Below are positions 7,569-15,027 of a DNA stretch of 15,027 nucleotides, in pieces (position 1 is the stretch's first letter; every line of letters starts with the position of its first letter). A program made the position numbers and the translations under genes. The DNA is taken from the NCBI GenBank assembly GCA_964570205.1, contig CAZMXI010000124.1, forward strand, positions 1 through 15,027, read 5' to 3'. The stretch is from CAZMXI01 sp964570205 (GTDB lineage: Bacteria > Planctomycetota > Phycisphaerae > Tepidisphaerales > Tepidisphaeraceae). Under the pieces are notes generated by a model that saw only the letters and a program-made list of their open reading frames with translations, was not told the origin of the DNA and did no database searches.

Positions 7569-8333
7569 ATGCGTGGTCGTCTGATGCTGGTTGTCGTTGC
7601 GATGGTCGCGGTGTTCGGGATGTGGTCTGCCCAAGTCTCCGCACAGGAGAAGGGCCTGCGCTCGCTTCAAGTTGTCGTCGTCACCGGTGGCCACGACTAC
7701 GACAAGAAAGCCTTCCCGGATCTGTTCAAGGGGCATGAGGGCGTTCAGTTCGCCTACTTCGAGCAGAAGACCGGCGAGCTGTTCGAGGACATCAGCGCCT
7801 GGAAGTACGATGTGATCGTCCTCTACAACATGAACAAGCAGATCAGCCCGAAGCAGCAGGAGAACTTCCTGAAGCTCCTGAACAAGGGCGTGGGCGTGGT
7901 CGCCCTGCACCACTGCATCGCGGCCTGGCCGCAGTGGACCCAATGGAGCCGAATCATCGGCGGGCGATATTTCGAGCAGCCCGGCAAGTTCGCGGGGAAG
8001 GACTACCCCGGCTCAACGTACCTGCACGATGTCAAGGTGAAGGTCAAGGTCGAGGCCGTCAATCATCCGATCACGGCGGGCGTGAAGGATTTTGAGCTGA
8101 TGGATGAAACCTACCGTGGCCAGTGGGTGGATCCCGATGCCACGCTGCTGCTCAGCACCACCGAGAAGACCAGCGACACGCAGCTCGCCTGGGCCAAGAC
8201 CTCCGCCAAGGCGCGAGTGGTCTACATCCAGCTCGGCCACGGCCCGCAGGCGTTCCAGGATGCCAACTACAAGAAGCTCCTGAACAACGCCATTCGCTGG
8301 ACCGCTCCCGCGACGGCTGTCGCTGGCAACTGA
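7569..8333 (+). CDS. Exported ThuA-domain protein
   Basis: The 254-residue protein has a clear signal peptide (MRGRLM start, hydrophobic core, cleavage after VSA at residue 25), then one ThuA-like domain filling the rest. ThuA domains have a class I glutamine-amidotransferase-like fold and are linked to sugar metabolism; the name comes from trehalose utilisation in rhizobia. Recognisable elements are VVVTGGHDYDKKAF near the N-terminus, YDVIVLYNM, GVGVVALHHCIAAW, a WSRIIGGRYF motif, NHPITAGVKDFELMDETY, and RVVYIQLGHGPQAFQD near the C-terminus. It follows the 881-residue gene by 47 bases with no terminator between them, so the two are probably co-transcribed. It ends just before a strong hairpin. 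The biochemical substrate cannot be stated. Confidence 0.92.
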   Translation: MRGRLMLVVVAMVAVFGMWSAQVSAQEKGLRSLQVVVVTGGHDYDKKAFPDLFKGHEGVQFAYFEQKTGELFEDISAWKYDVIVLYNMNKQISPKQQENFLKLLNKGVGVVALHHCIAAWPQWTQWSRIIGGRYFEQPGKFAGKDYPGSTYLHDVKVKVKVEAVNHPITAGVKDFELMDETYRGQWVDPDATLLLSTTEKTSDTQLAWAKTSAKARVVYIQLGHGPQAFQDANYKKLLNNAIRWTAPATAVAGN

Positions 8334-8349
8334 TCGTCGAATACTCAAC

Positions 8350-8393
8350 AGGCGAAGGCCACGGAGAACCAGCGTCCTCCGTGGCCTTCGCTT
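8350..8393. terminator. Bidirectional terminator hairpin between convergent genes
   Basis: CGAAGGCCACGGAG (8353-8366) and CTCCGTGGCCTTCG (8377-8390) form a perfect 14-bp stem around a 10-base loop. The stem extends by a G-C pair at 8352/8391, and a G-T then an A-T pair could reach 8350/8393. It sits 16 bases after the ThuA stop and 10 bases from the end of the oppositely oriented metallopeptidase gene, so it probably ends both transcripts. The T-tract is weak (CTTTCG rightwards, TGTTGAG leftwards). Confidence 0.8.
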
Positions 8394-8403
8394 TCGCTGA
8401 AGC

Positions 8404-9993
8404 TCACAGGGCCCGGTAGAAGCCGGTCCAGTCGGTCCATCCCGACCACATCGTCCCGTTGTGCGCGCGAAAACGCCAATGGTGGCCCCGGAAGGGGACC
8501 GGCGCGGGAACCTCGACCTCCTGATAGGGCAGCGGCCACCGGCTGGTCGGCAGGAAATCATCCAGCATCTGCCGCACCGTCATCGAGCCGATGTCCAGCT
8601 TCTGCCCTCCCGACGCCGGCAGGCTCCGGATGCCGACGGCCACCAGGGCATCGCGAGCCAGCGATGCCGCGCGGACGCACAGGCTGTTGTTCACCTCGAC
8701 GGCCATCGGCGTGGGCTTGACCCGAATGGTCCGGCTCTTCCATCCGTCGGCATCCGGCCAGCGCACTTCGATCTCATATTCCGTCGTCGGGTGCCAGCGG
8801 TGGTTCTTGTCGCCATCAAACAGCACCACGCGCGTCGTCCGCCCGAAGCGCGGCAGCCACGTCAGATGCGGCCCGGCATGCCGCAGGCGATCGTTGGGCC
8901 GGCGCGCCCGATTCTGCGGGTCGAACACCTGCTCGATCACCTGCATCTGCGCTGGGCTGTGGCCCCAGCCGAAGCGATCGCCGGGCGGTTTCCTGCCGTG
9001 CGGCGACCAGTCGCTGTTCATAATGTTGTCGCCGCCATCGTGGAACGTGCCCAGCCCGAACACCATCCCGCCCTCGAACCGGAAGACCGATCGCGCATGG
9101 CCCTCCGTCCGCACCGTCGAGGGAATGGGCGTCGTTGTGGTGTTGTCAAAGCCGTTGTCCACGATCGATTCGCTGAGGCGCAGGTCGCGGTCGCCGAGCA
9201 GGTTGCGCGCCACCGCCAGCCAGCCGCGAAACGACCCATCCGCCAGCAGCAGCTCGGTGGCGATGTCGATCTCCTGAATCGCGATGGTGGCGGCCGCTGC
9301 CTCGATGTACTCATCGCCGAAGCTCAGGGCGGCGTGCGCCAGCTCATGCACGGGGATGTAATCGCCTCGCGCATGAATCTGCAGCCGCGTGAGATGGGCG
9401 ATCCCGAACGAGCCGCCCAGCAGGTTCGGCGGCACGGCGTTGGCCGTCCCGCCGGAATCGCTGTTGAAAATCACCATCACACCGATGGGATCGAGCGTTG
9501 GCATTTGTCGCTGCAGATCCTTCACCGCCTGCACCGCAAGGTCCTTGCGCAGCGTCGGAAATGGATCGTTGCGCGTTGGATGCTTCGACATCCTCGCCCC
9601 GAAATTGGCCCTCCCGGCCGCCAGGCCCCCATCCGGCACATAGGCGACGACGTATACGATCCTGTCGCGGTACTTGCGTGTGTAGACGGCCTCGGGCAGG
9701 TTGCCCATCGTCGATATCATCCGTTCGACATCGGCGAACCAGGTGGTCTGATCGTTGCGCGTGTATCCCGCCGGAACAACCAGCACCTGCCGAAAGATGC
9801 CCGGCTTGCCGCGCTGATCGTCGGGAACGTCGGCGAGCCTCCCGGCCGCATCGACTTTGACCCACTTCAAGACGGCCGCTCGCACCGGGGGCCGCTCGGC
9901 TTGCGCATCTCGCTGCCAGGGCCATCTCGACTGCCCGTAAGCCGGCAGCACCGCGGCCAGAACAACGGAAACCAGGAGGATCGCTCTGCCCAT
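8404..9993 (-). CDS. Exported zinc metallopeptidase, M64 (IgA peptidase)-like
   Basis: The 529-residue product starts at ATG 9991-9993. The first 20 residues are a signal peptide ending AYG, with cleavage before QS. The frame is open 25 codons further upstream, but those residues would precede the signal peptide and are rejected. Residues 216-229 read HELAHAALSFGDEY, which matches the spacing of the HExxH...DEY zinc motif of MEROPS M64 peptidases: H216 and H220 as zinc ligands, E217 as general base. The preceding segment (LVVPAGYT at 71-78, and the strands near VMVIFNSDSGG at 172-182) also fits that family. The C-terminal third holds beta-rich segments (YEIEVRW, VPFRGHHWRFR) that look like substrate or surface-binding modules. 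Family membership is likely; the substrate is unknown. The gene is divergent from the giant cytochrome-like gene and convergent with ThuA. Confidence 0.82.
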   Translation of the reverse strand: MGRAILLVSVVLAAVLPAYGQSRWPWQRDAQAERPPVRAAVLKWVKVDAAGRLADVPDDQRGKPGIFRQVLVVPAGYTRNDQTTWFADVERMISTMGNLPEAVYTRKYRDRIVYVVAYVPDGGLAAGRANFGARMSKHPTRNDPFPTLRKDLAVQAVKDLQRQMPTLDPIGVMVIFNSDSGGTANAVPPNLLGGSFGIAHLTRLQIHARGDYIPVHELAHAALSFGDEYIEAAAATIAIQEIDIATELLLADGSFRGWLAVARNLLGDRDLRLSESIVDNGFDNTTTTPIPSTVRTEGHARSVFRFEGGMVFGLGTFHDGGDNIMNSDWSPHGRKPPGDRFGWGHSPAQMQVIEQVFDPQNRARRPNDRLRHAGPHLTWLPRFGRTTRVVLFDGDKNHRWHPTTEYEIEVRWPDADGWKSRTIRVKPTPMAVEVNNSLCVRAASLARDALVAVGIRSLPASGGQKLDIGSMTVRQMLDDFLPTSRWPLPYQEVEVPAPVPFRGHHWRFRAHNGTMWSGWTDWTGFYRAL

Positions 9994-10132
9994 AGTCCGT
10001 CCCGCAGTGTACGACAGGCAAGAATAGCCGAAAACGCCTTGATTTGCGTCTGGAATCCGCACCGACAAATGCTTACTTTACGGGAATCTGGGATCGGGTA
10101 GGGCCGGTGTGTCATCTCGGAACGAGACATCA
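9994..10132. other. Divergent promoter region
   Basis: These 139 bases separate the metallopeptidase (minus) from the giant multidomain gene (plus) and must contain both promoters. The segment is less GC-rich than its neighbours, especially 10021-10082, but I cannot point to a well-spaced -35/-10 pair. No hairpin or operator-like repeat stands out. Confidence 0.4.
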
Positions 10133-13100
10133 ATGATGCTGCGCGTATTGCTCTCCATTACGTTGACCCTCGGGGCTCTGGCTGCGAGCCTCAGCGCCGC
10201 CGATCCGGGCCAGGTTCGCAGAGCCGGCTGGCACGAGTCGATGCTCGCCTCGCGCGATGCGATCCGCGCACGCGAACCGGCCCGGGCCGCCGACGCCGCG
10301 CCCCTCTGGTTTGCCAGCGACATCGTCCGAGGCGGAGGCCCGGCCAGGCTCATTTCCGTTCCCATCGCGGGGTGGAAGGAGCTGAATCTGTACGTCATCG
10401 GCGCGCCGGAGATCGTCTATGGCGCCGCCAACTGGGCCGATGCCAGACTCGTCGATGCCGACCGGAAGATCACTTTCGCCGGCCAGGCCCGGGGCATTCG
10501 CCTGATCGAAGGCCAGATGAGCATCGACAGCAATCTGCACTCAGGCGTCAGCGGGCCCCTGAAGATCGCTGGCCGGCAGTTCGAGCGGGGCATTCACGCC
10601 TATCCCAACGGCATCAGCAAGATCACCATCCCGTTGGACAAGGCCTACGCGAAGTTCGAGGCTTTCATCGGCATCGACGACTGGGTCGGCAAGAGAGGCG
10701 CGGTGCGGTTCATCGTCGCGGGGCCCGAGGGGGCGGCGCGCGTGGATCTGTGGGAATCGCTGTCGCTGGAATTCGCCGACGCCCGATCGAGATGCGAGAT
10801 GAAATGGGAGCGCCAGGACCGCACGCTGGAGGATGACTGGACCGATTTCAGGCAGCTCGCCCTGCGCTATGCCGAAGCCAGCCGCCGCGTTCCGCCCCTG
10901 GCGGTCGAGGCCGCGAAGCTTGCCGCCGATGTGAAGGATGCCCCCGGCCTGGAGGCGGTGCGCAAGCTCTATATCCGCTCCCGCGAGCTGGATGCCGCGC
11001 TGATCGACGCGCACGCGGCGGACTTCACCGCCTTGCGCCTGGCCGTTGAAGACCTTGGGCACGCCTTTCCCGAACGGTACTCCGGCGCTGCGGCCTACCT
11101 GAAGCGCGTCGGCGATCTCGACCGCTTGCGCCAGGATTTATCGTCGGCTTTTCGCCGCCCGGATGCGCCGCCCGTGCTGGCCGACTACGAACGCATCGAG
11201 AAACTCGTGGCCGACTTCCGCACCCTTCAGCGCGAGGCGCTGTTGGCCAACCCACTGCTTGACTTCGAACAGCTCCTGCTCATCCGCCGCACCCCCCACG
11301 GCGACCCGCGCATGCCCCACGGCACCGGCTACAGCCTCGGCGAATACATCGGCCTGCCCCGGCAGACCTCCAAGCACAACCCCGACATCGACGAGCACTT
11401 CAACTGGGACAACGAAATCGCCGTGCTTTCGCCCGTGCGGCCCGAGGGCAGGCTCACCACGCTCTACAAGCCCGACGGCAGGAAGCTCATCACCGACGTT
11501 GACCTGCACTGGGATGCCAACCGCATGCTCTTCTCCATGCCCGGCACTCAGCGCAACTGGCAGATCTTCGAGATGGGCATCGATGGGCAGAAGGTGCGCC
11601 AAGTCACCCCCGGCGACCAGCCCGATGTCCACAACTATGACGCCTGCTACCTGCCCAGCGGCAAGATCGCATTCCTCTCCACCGCATGCCTGCAAGGGGT
11701 GCCCTGCAACGCGGGCGTCATCGTCGGCATGCTCTATCGCATGAACGCCGACGGCAGCGGCATCCGCCAGATCGCCTTCGAACAGGACCACGACTACTGC
11801 CCCACGGTCACCAACGATGGCCGGCTCATGTACCTGCGGTGGGATTACACCGACACCCCCCACGTCTGGAACCGCATGCTGTTCACCATGAACCCCGATG
11901 GCACCGAGCAGCAGGAACTCTACGGCGCCCAGTCCTACTGGCCCAACGCCATCTTCTACGCCAGGCCCATCCCCAACCACCGGACGAAGATCGTGGGCAT
12001 CGTCACCGGCCACCATGTCGGCCGCGTCGGCGAATTGGTGATCTTCGACCCATCCAAGGGCCGATTCGAGGCCGACGGCGTCGTCCAACGCATCCCCGGC
12101 CGCGGCCAGAAGGTCGAGCCGCTCATCCAGGACAAGCTCACCGAGCATTCCTGGCCCAAATTCCTGCACCCCTACCCGCTCAGCGAGCAGCACTTCATCG
12201 TCTCCTGCAAGCCTACGCCCGATTCCCTCTGGGGCATCTACCTGGTCGATGTATTCGACAACATGGTCCTTCTGAAAGAGCTTGAAGGCCAGGCTTTGGT
12301 CGAGCCCATCCCCGTCCGCAAGGTCGGCAAGCCGCCCGCCGTGCCCGATCGCGTCGATCCCAAGGCCCGGGAGTCCTTCGTCTACATGCAGAATGTCTAC
12401 GAGGGTGTGCCCATGAAAGGCATCCCCCGCGGCGCGGTCAAGAGCATGCGCGTGTTCACCTATCACTTCGGCTATCAGCGCCTGGCGGGCATCGATCACC
12501 GCGTCGGCGCGGATGGCCCTTGGGAGGCCAAGCGCATCCTCGGCACCGTCAAGGTCGAGGAAGATGGCTCGGCCTTCTTCAATATCCCGCCCAAGACGCC
12601 GTTTTCCGTCCAGCCGCTGGATGCCGAGGGCAAGGCCGTGCAGCTCATGCGCACCTGGATGACCGCCATGCCCGGCGAAACCCTCTCCTGCGTCGGCTGC
12701 CACGACAACCGCAACACCGCCGCCCTCGCCCGAACCACCCGGGCCTTCGCGCGCGGGCCGGAACCCATCGCCCCCTGGTATGGCCCGCCGCGGGGCTTCA
12801 GCTTCAAACGCGAGGTGCAGCCCGTGCTCGACAAGCACTGCGTAAGCTGCCACGATGGCCAGCCGCGCGACGGCCAGCGCATGATCGACCTGCGCGGCGA
12901 GCAGGGCTTCCTCCTCTGCTATAAAGGCGGCGACCCCCAGCCCACCATCAGCCCCGAGCCCATGTCCGCCCTGATCGGCCGATATGGCGGCATCTTCACC
13001 CCCAGCTACATGAACCTCCGCCGGCTCGTCCGGGTGGGGGGGCTCGAGAGCGACCTGCACTTCCTCACGCCCATGGACTTCCATGCCGACACCACCCACC

Positions 13101-14236
13101 TCTTCCAGCTCCTGAAGAAGGGCCACTATGGCGTCGAGCTCGATGCCGAGGCGTGGGATCGCCTGGCCACCTGGATAGACCTCAACGCCCCCGCCCACGC
13201 CACCTGGAGCGATTTCTGCAAGATCGTCAACGACCAGCGCCAGCGCCGACAGTACCTCCGCAAGCTCTACGGCGGCGTTGATGAAGACCCCGAAGAGGAC
13301 CTCGACCTGCCGCTGCCGCGGGTCCAGATGATCGCGCCCAAGCCCACGGCCAAGCGCCCCGACCCGATGAAGCTTGAAGGCTGGCCGCTGATCCTGCCCA
13401 AGGGCGCGGCCGAAGTGCGCACCTTCGAACTGGGCAATGGCGTCAAGCTCGAATTGGTGAAGATTCCCGCCGGCCGGTTCGTCATGGGCGATGTCGCCGG
13501 TTATGAGGATGAATTCCCCCAGGCCGCCATCACCATCGACTCATCCTTCTGGATGGGCAGGTTCGAGGTCACCAACCAGCAATACGCCCTGTTCGACCCC
13601 GCCCACGACAGCCGTTTCGAGCACCGCAGCTCGTGGATCTTCAGCGAGGAATACCTCGGCTGGCTCATGAATGGCCCGAATCAGCCCGTCGTGCGCGTGT
13701 CGTGGCAGCGCGCCAACGAATACTGCCAATGGCTGAGCCAGAAGACCGGCCTGAAGTTCTCCCTGCCCACCGAGGCGCAGTGGGAATGGGCCTGCCGCGC
13801 TGGCGGCGATGCGCCCTTGAGCTACGGCAACCTCGACGCCGATTTCTCGAAATTCGCCAACCTGGCCGACAAGAACATCCGCAAGTGGGCCTACGAAGGC
13901 TGGCGCCCCAGGAGCCCCGACATGTACCCCCGCGATGACCGCTTCGATGATGGCCACTTCGTCACCGCCGACGTCGGCCGATACCAGCCCAACGCCTTCG
14001 GCCTGCACGACATGCACGGCAATGCCGCCGAATGGACGCGCAGCCTCCACAAGCCCTACCCCTACGCCGACGCCGACGGCCGCAACGACCCCGCCGCCGC
14101 CGGCCATCGCTCCGTCCGCGGCGGCTCCTGGTTCGACCGCCCCATGCGCGCCCGCTCCAGCTTCCGCCAGAGCTACGAGCCCTGGCAACGGATATTCAAC
14201 GTCGGCTTCCGCGTGGTCTGCGAAGAGGCGAAGTGA
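10133..14236 (+). CDS. Giant exported multidomain protein: NPCBM-like, HZS-alpha-like propeller with two CxxCH haem sites, SUMF1-type C-terminus
   Basis: The 1367-residue protein is counted from ATG 10133, just before a signal peptide (MMLRVLLSITLTLGALAA, cleavage near LSA-AD). An upstream GTG (10109) and the next ATG (10136) are alternatives; no good Shine-Dalgarno decides. About 130-205 is an NPCBM/NEW2-type module (PLKIAGRQFERGIHAYP, FIGIDDWVG). A helical stretch follows (about 240-370). About 371-850 shows beta-propeller repeats (MNADGSGIRQI, MNPDGTEQQEL) like the middle region of hydrazine synthase alpha. Two c-type haem sites follow, C853-VG-CH857 and C903-VS-CH907, then a conserved helical segment (HFLTPMDFHADTTHLFQLL). 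About 1098-1366 is a formylglycine-generating-enzyme (SUMF1) domain with IPAGRFVMGD, LPTEAQWEWACRAGG, MHGNAAEWT, SVRGGSW and VGFRVV. The active-site cysteine pair after RGGSW is missing. Haem implies an extracytoplasmic redox or sensing role; the substrate is unknown. It is not evidence of anammox. Confidence 0.9.
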   Translation: MMLRVLLSITLTLGALAASLSAADPGQVRRAGWHESMLASRDAIRAREPARAADAAPLWFASDIVRGGGPARLISVPIAGWKELNLYVIGAPEIVYGAANWADARLVDADRKITFAGQARGIRLIEGQMSIDSNLHSGVSGPLKIAGRQFERGIHAYPNGISKITIPLDKAYAKFEAFIGIDDWVGKRGAVRFIVAGPEGAARVDLWESLSLEFADARSRCEMKWERQDRTLEDDWTDFRQLALRYAEASRRVPPLAVEAAKLAADVKDAPGLEAVRKLYIRSRELDAALIDAHAADFTALRLAVEDLGHAFPERYSGAAAYLKRVGDLDRLRQDLSSAFRRPDAPPVLADYERIEKLVADFRTLQREALLANPLLDFEQLLLIRRTPHGDPRMPHGTGYSLGEYIGLPRQTSKHNPDIDEHFNWDNEIAVLSPVRPEGRLTTLYKPDGRKLITDVDLHWDANRMLFSMPGTQRNWQIFEMGIDGQKVRQVTPGDQPDVHNYDACYLPSGKIAFLSTACLQGVPCNAGVIVGMLYRMNADGSGIRQIAFEQDHDYCPTVTNDGRLMYLRWDYTDTPHVWNRMLFTMNPDGTEQQELYGAQSYWPNAIFYARPIPNHRTKIVGIVTGHHVGRVGELVIFDPSKGRFEADGVVQRIPGRGQKVEPLIQDKLTEHSWPKFLHPYPLSEQHFIVSCKPTPDSLWGIYLVDVFDNMVLLKELEGQALVEPIPVRKVGKPPAVPDRVDPKARESFVYMQNVYEGVPMKGIPRGAVKSMRVFTYHFGYQRLAGIDHRVGADGPWEAKRILGTVKVEEDGSAFFNIPPKTPFSVQPLDAEGKAVQLMRTWMTAMPGETLSCVGCHDNRNTAALARTTRAFARGPEPIAPWYGPPRGFSFKREVQPVLDKHCVSCHDGQPRDGQRMIDLRGEQGFLLCYKGGDPQPTISPEPMSALIGRYGGIFTPSYMNLRRLVRVGGLESDLHFLTPMDFHADTTHLFQLLKKGHYGVELDAEAWDRLATWIDLNAPAHATWSDFCKIVNDQRQRRQYLRKLYGGVDEDPEEDLDLPLPRVQMIAPKPTAKRPDPMKLEGWPLILPKGAAEVRTFELGNGVKLELVKIPAGRFVMGDVAGYEDEFPQAAITIDSSFWMGRFEVTNQQYALFDPAHDSRFEHRSSWIFSEEYLGWLMNGPNQPVVRVSWQRANEYCQWLSQKTGLKFSLPTEAQWEWACRAGGDAPLSYGNLDADFSKFANLADKNIRKWAYEGWRPRSPDMYPRDDRFDDGHFVTADVGRYQPNAFGLHDMHGNAAEWTRSLHKPYPYADADGRNDPAAAGHRSVRGGSWFDRPMRARSSFRQSYEPWQRIFNVGFRVVCEEAK

Positions 14237-14313
14237 GCCATGTAGAGTGGGCGTACGAAGCGGACGCTTGGATTGCGCGTGCCGGCCACTTCTTCGCGCA
14301 GCGACTTGACCAA

Positions 14314-14484
14314 ATGTGATGTCCGCACTGCGGGTCGTTGGAGCTTGCTGCGCTCATCCACCCGAACGGATGCACCCTGAAGTGCCTGAAATGCGCCCGT
14401 TTCACGCACGCTCGGGGCTGCCCCGCATGGGCGCGCATGAGAGAAGGAAACGACTTCGTTCCCGTCAGACAGTTTCCGGAATGA
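14314..14484 (+). pseudogene. Zinc-ribbon reading frame interrupted by TGA at codon 2
   Basis: Reading from ATG 14314 the codons are ATG, TGA, then 54 open codons to a TGA at 14482-14484. The 54 residues begin CPHCGSLEL and contain CTLKCLKC and ARGCPAW, giving two CxxC pairs as in zinc-ribbon proteins, and the third codon positions are mostly G or C as in real genes here. The natural start M-x-CPHC is thus blocked by a stop; a single C-to-T change from CGA (Arg) would explain it. Beyond the second stop the same frame stays open for about 170 bases as a Pro/Ala-rich stretch. No Shine-Dalgarno is seen. It lies in a decayed zone next to a transposase fragment, so a broken gene is the simplest reading; chance is possible. 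Confidence 0.4.
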
Positions 14485-14636
14485 GCACCCTCTGCGACAG
14501 ATCCCCCAGCGGCAGATGCGCCTGCGCAGCCCGCAGGTGCAGTTGTGCGTGCAGAACTGACCGGCGGCGCCCCGCCGGCAAAACGGAGCGCGGAAAAGGA
14601 GCGCGGAGAAGGTGACGCACGTCGTTCTCACGGCCC

Positions 14637-14906
14637 AGCCTGCTGTACAACCTGGTGCGGGCGGTGATGCTGGAAGCAGCGCGGCGGCAGGATGTGCCGG
14701 TGAGCCGGATCAGCTTCGCCGACGCCTGCCACTGGATGCGGCACGCGCGGCCGGGCGATGCGCTGCCGAAGCTGATCGTCAACCCGCACCGTCCTGACCG
14801 GGTCGAGCCACGATGCAATAAACGCAAACCAAAGCAGTACGACCTGATGAACAAGCCGAGGGCGGTATTGAGGAAACTACTGAAAGACAAGCGGAAAAGA
14901 GCTTAA
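14637..14906 (+). pseudogene. 3' remnant of an IS4-family transposase
   Basis: About 90 codons from 14637 to a TAA at 14904-14906 match the C-terminal end of IS4-family DDE transposases: SLLYNLVRAVMLEAARRQ, then VNPHRPDRVEPR and KRKPKQYDLMNKPR, ending in a basic tail. The preceding catalytic part (about three quarters of a normal transposase) is absent: the frame meets a TGA at about 14612 and the sequence to its left is unrelated. There is no proper start codon, so it is a non-functional remnant. The right end of the element should lie shortly after 14906, but I could not define its terminal inverted repeat because the left end is missing. Confidence 0.88.
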
Positions 14907-15008
14907 GTTGATGGCATTAGGGACACTCGCTATTATCACATCTGATCCTGCTGTAGAACCGCAAGCCGCAATGGGTGTGGCCATTTTTCGTGGGAGTGGG
15001 TATGAGAT

Positions 15009-15025
15009 AGGCGGCTCCGCCTTTT
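15009..15025 (+). terminator. Small terminator-like hairpin at the window edge
   Basis: AGGCG (15009-15013) and CGCCT (15018-15022) can form a 5-bp stem with a 4-base loop followed by TTT. It is short and at the very end of the window. The stretch 14907-15008 between it and the transposase remnant shows no gene. Confidence 0.25.
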
Positions 15026-15027
15026 AC

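Noticed and set aside
11138..13198. Long antisense open frame (686 codons) within the giant gene, and similar long frames opposite ldh, rny, the 881-residue gene and the metallopeptidase
   Set aside because: In GC-rich genes the opposite strand often lacks stops. These products are low-complexity, show no family motifs and lie wholly over well-supported genes.
10133..14236. Reading the HZS-alpha-like protein as a sign of anammox metabolism
   Set aside because: Hydrazine synthase needs separate beta and gamma subunits, which are absent here, and the NPCBM and SUMF1 domains are not part of that enzyme.
14317..14319. UGA recoding (selenocysteine or an altered code) before the CPHC motif
   Set aside because: UGA ends several well-supported genes in this window (ldh, ThuA, the giant gene), and I see no SECIS-like stem right after it. 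A nonsense mutation is simpler.
1..15027. CRISPR arrays, tRNA or rRNA genes, phage or defence modules
   Set aside because: No regularly spaced repeats, no tRNA T-loop or anticodon-stem patterns, and no recognisable genes of these classes were found on reading both strands.

Overview
The window looks like a chromosomal segment of a GC-rich planctomycete (phylum Planctomycetota; class not resolvable from sequence alone). This is inferred from several features: many exported proteins with signal peptides, a secreted ThuA-domain protein, and a very large exported protein that joins an NPCBM-type module, a hydrazine-synthase-alpha-like propeller/di-heme region and a SUMF1-type domain. That architecture I associate mainly with planctomycetes. 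UGA, UAG and UAA all act as stops, so the code appears standard.

Left part (1-4095), housekeeping and soluble genes. The window opens inside an exported TraB/GumN-like protein (minus strand, C-terminus off the edge). Next come a small stand-alone HD protein resembling the C-terminal domain of Ppx/GppA phosphatases (plus), an L-lactate dehydrogenase (minus) and ribonuclease Y (minus). RNase Y is followed by a hairpin that probably ends its transcript before ldh.

Middle (4096-8393). A 780-base gene-poor stretch separates rny from a rightward pair and carries several inverted repeats, one set of which could form mutually exclusive helices. The pair is an 881-residue exported protein with a beta-rich N-terminus and a helical-barrel-like C-terminal half (no family recognised), then 47 bases later an exported ThuA-domain protein with a near-perfect Shine-Dalgarno. 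Spacing suggests one operon, plausibly for extracytoplasmic carbohydrate breakdown. A near-perfect 15-bp hairpin closes it.

Right part (8404-15027). An exported zinc metallopeptidase of M64 (IgA-peptidase) type on the minus strand is divergent from the 1367-residue multidomain cytochrome-like protein. Its strand composition changes sharply where the propeller begins. After it the DNA looks like a decayed insertion zone: a zinc-ribbon reading frame with a UGA as its second codon, then only the C-terminal part of an IS4-family transposase.

No tRNA, rRNA, CRISPR array or recognisable defence locus was seen. The most unusual items are the giant fusion protein, the unidentified 881-residue protein paired with ThuA, the competing inverted repeats upstream of it, and the nonsense-interrupted zinc ribbon.
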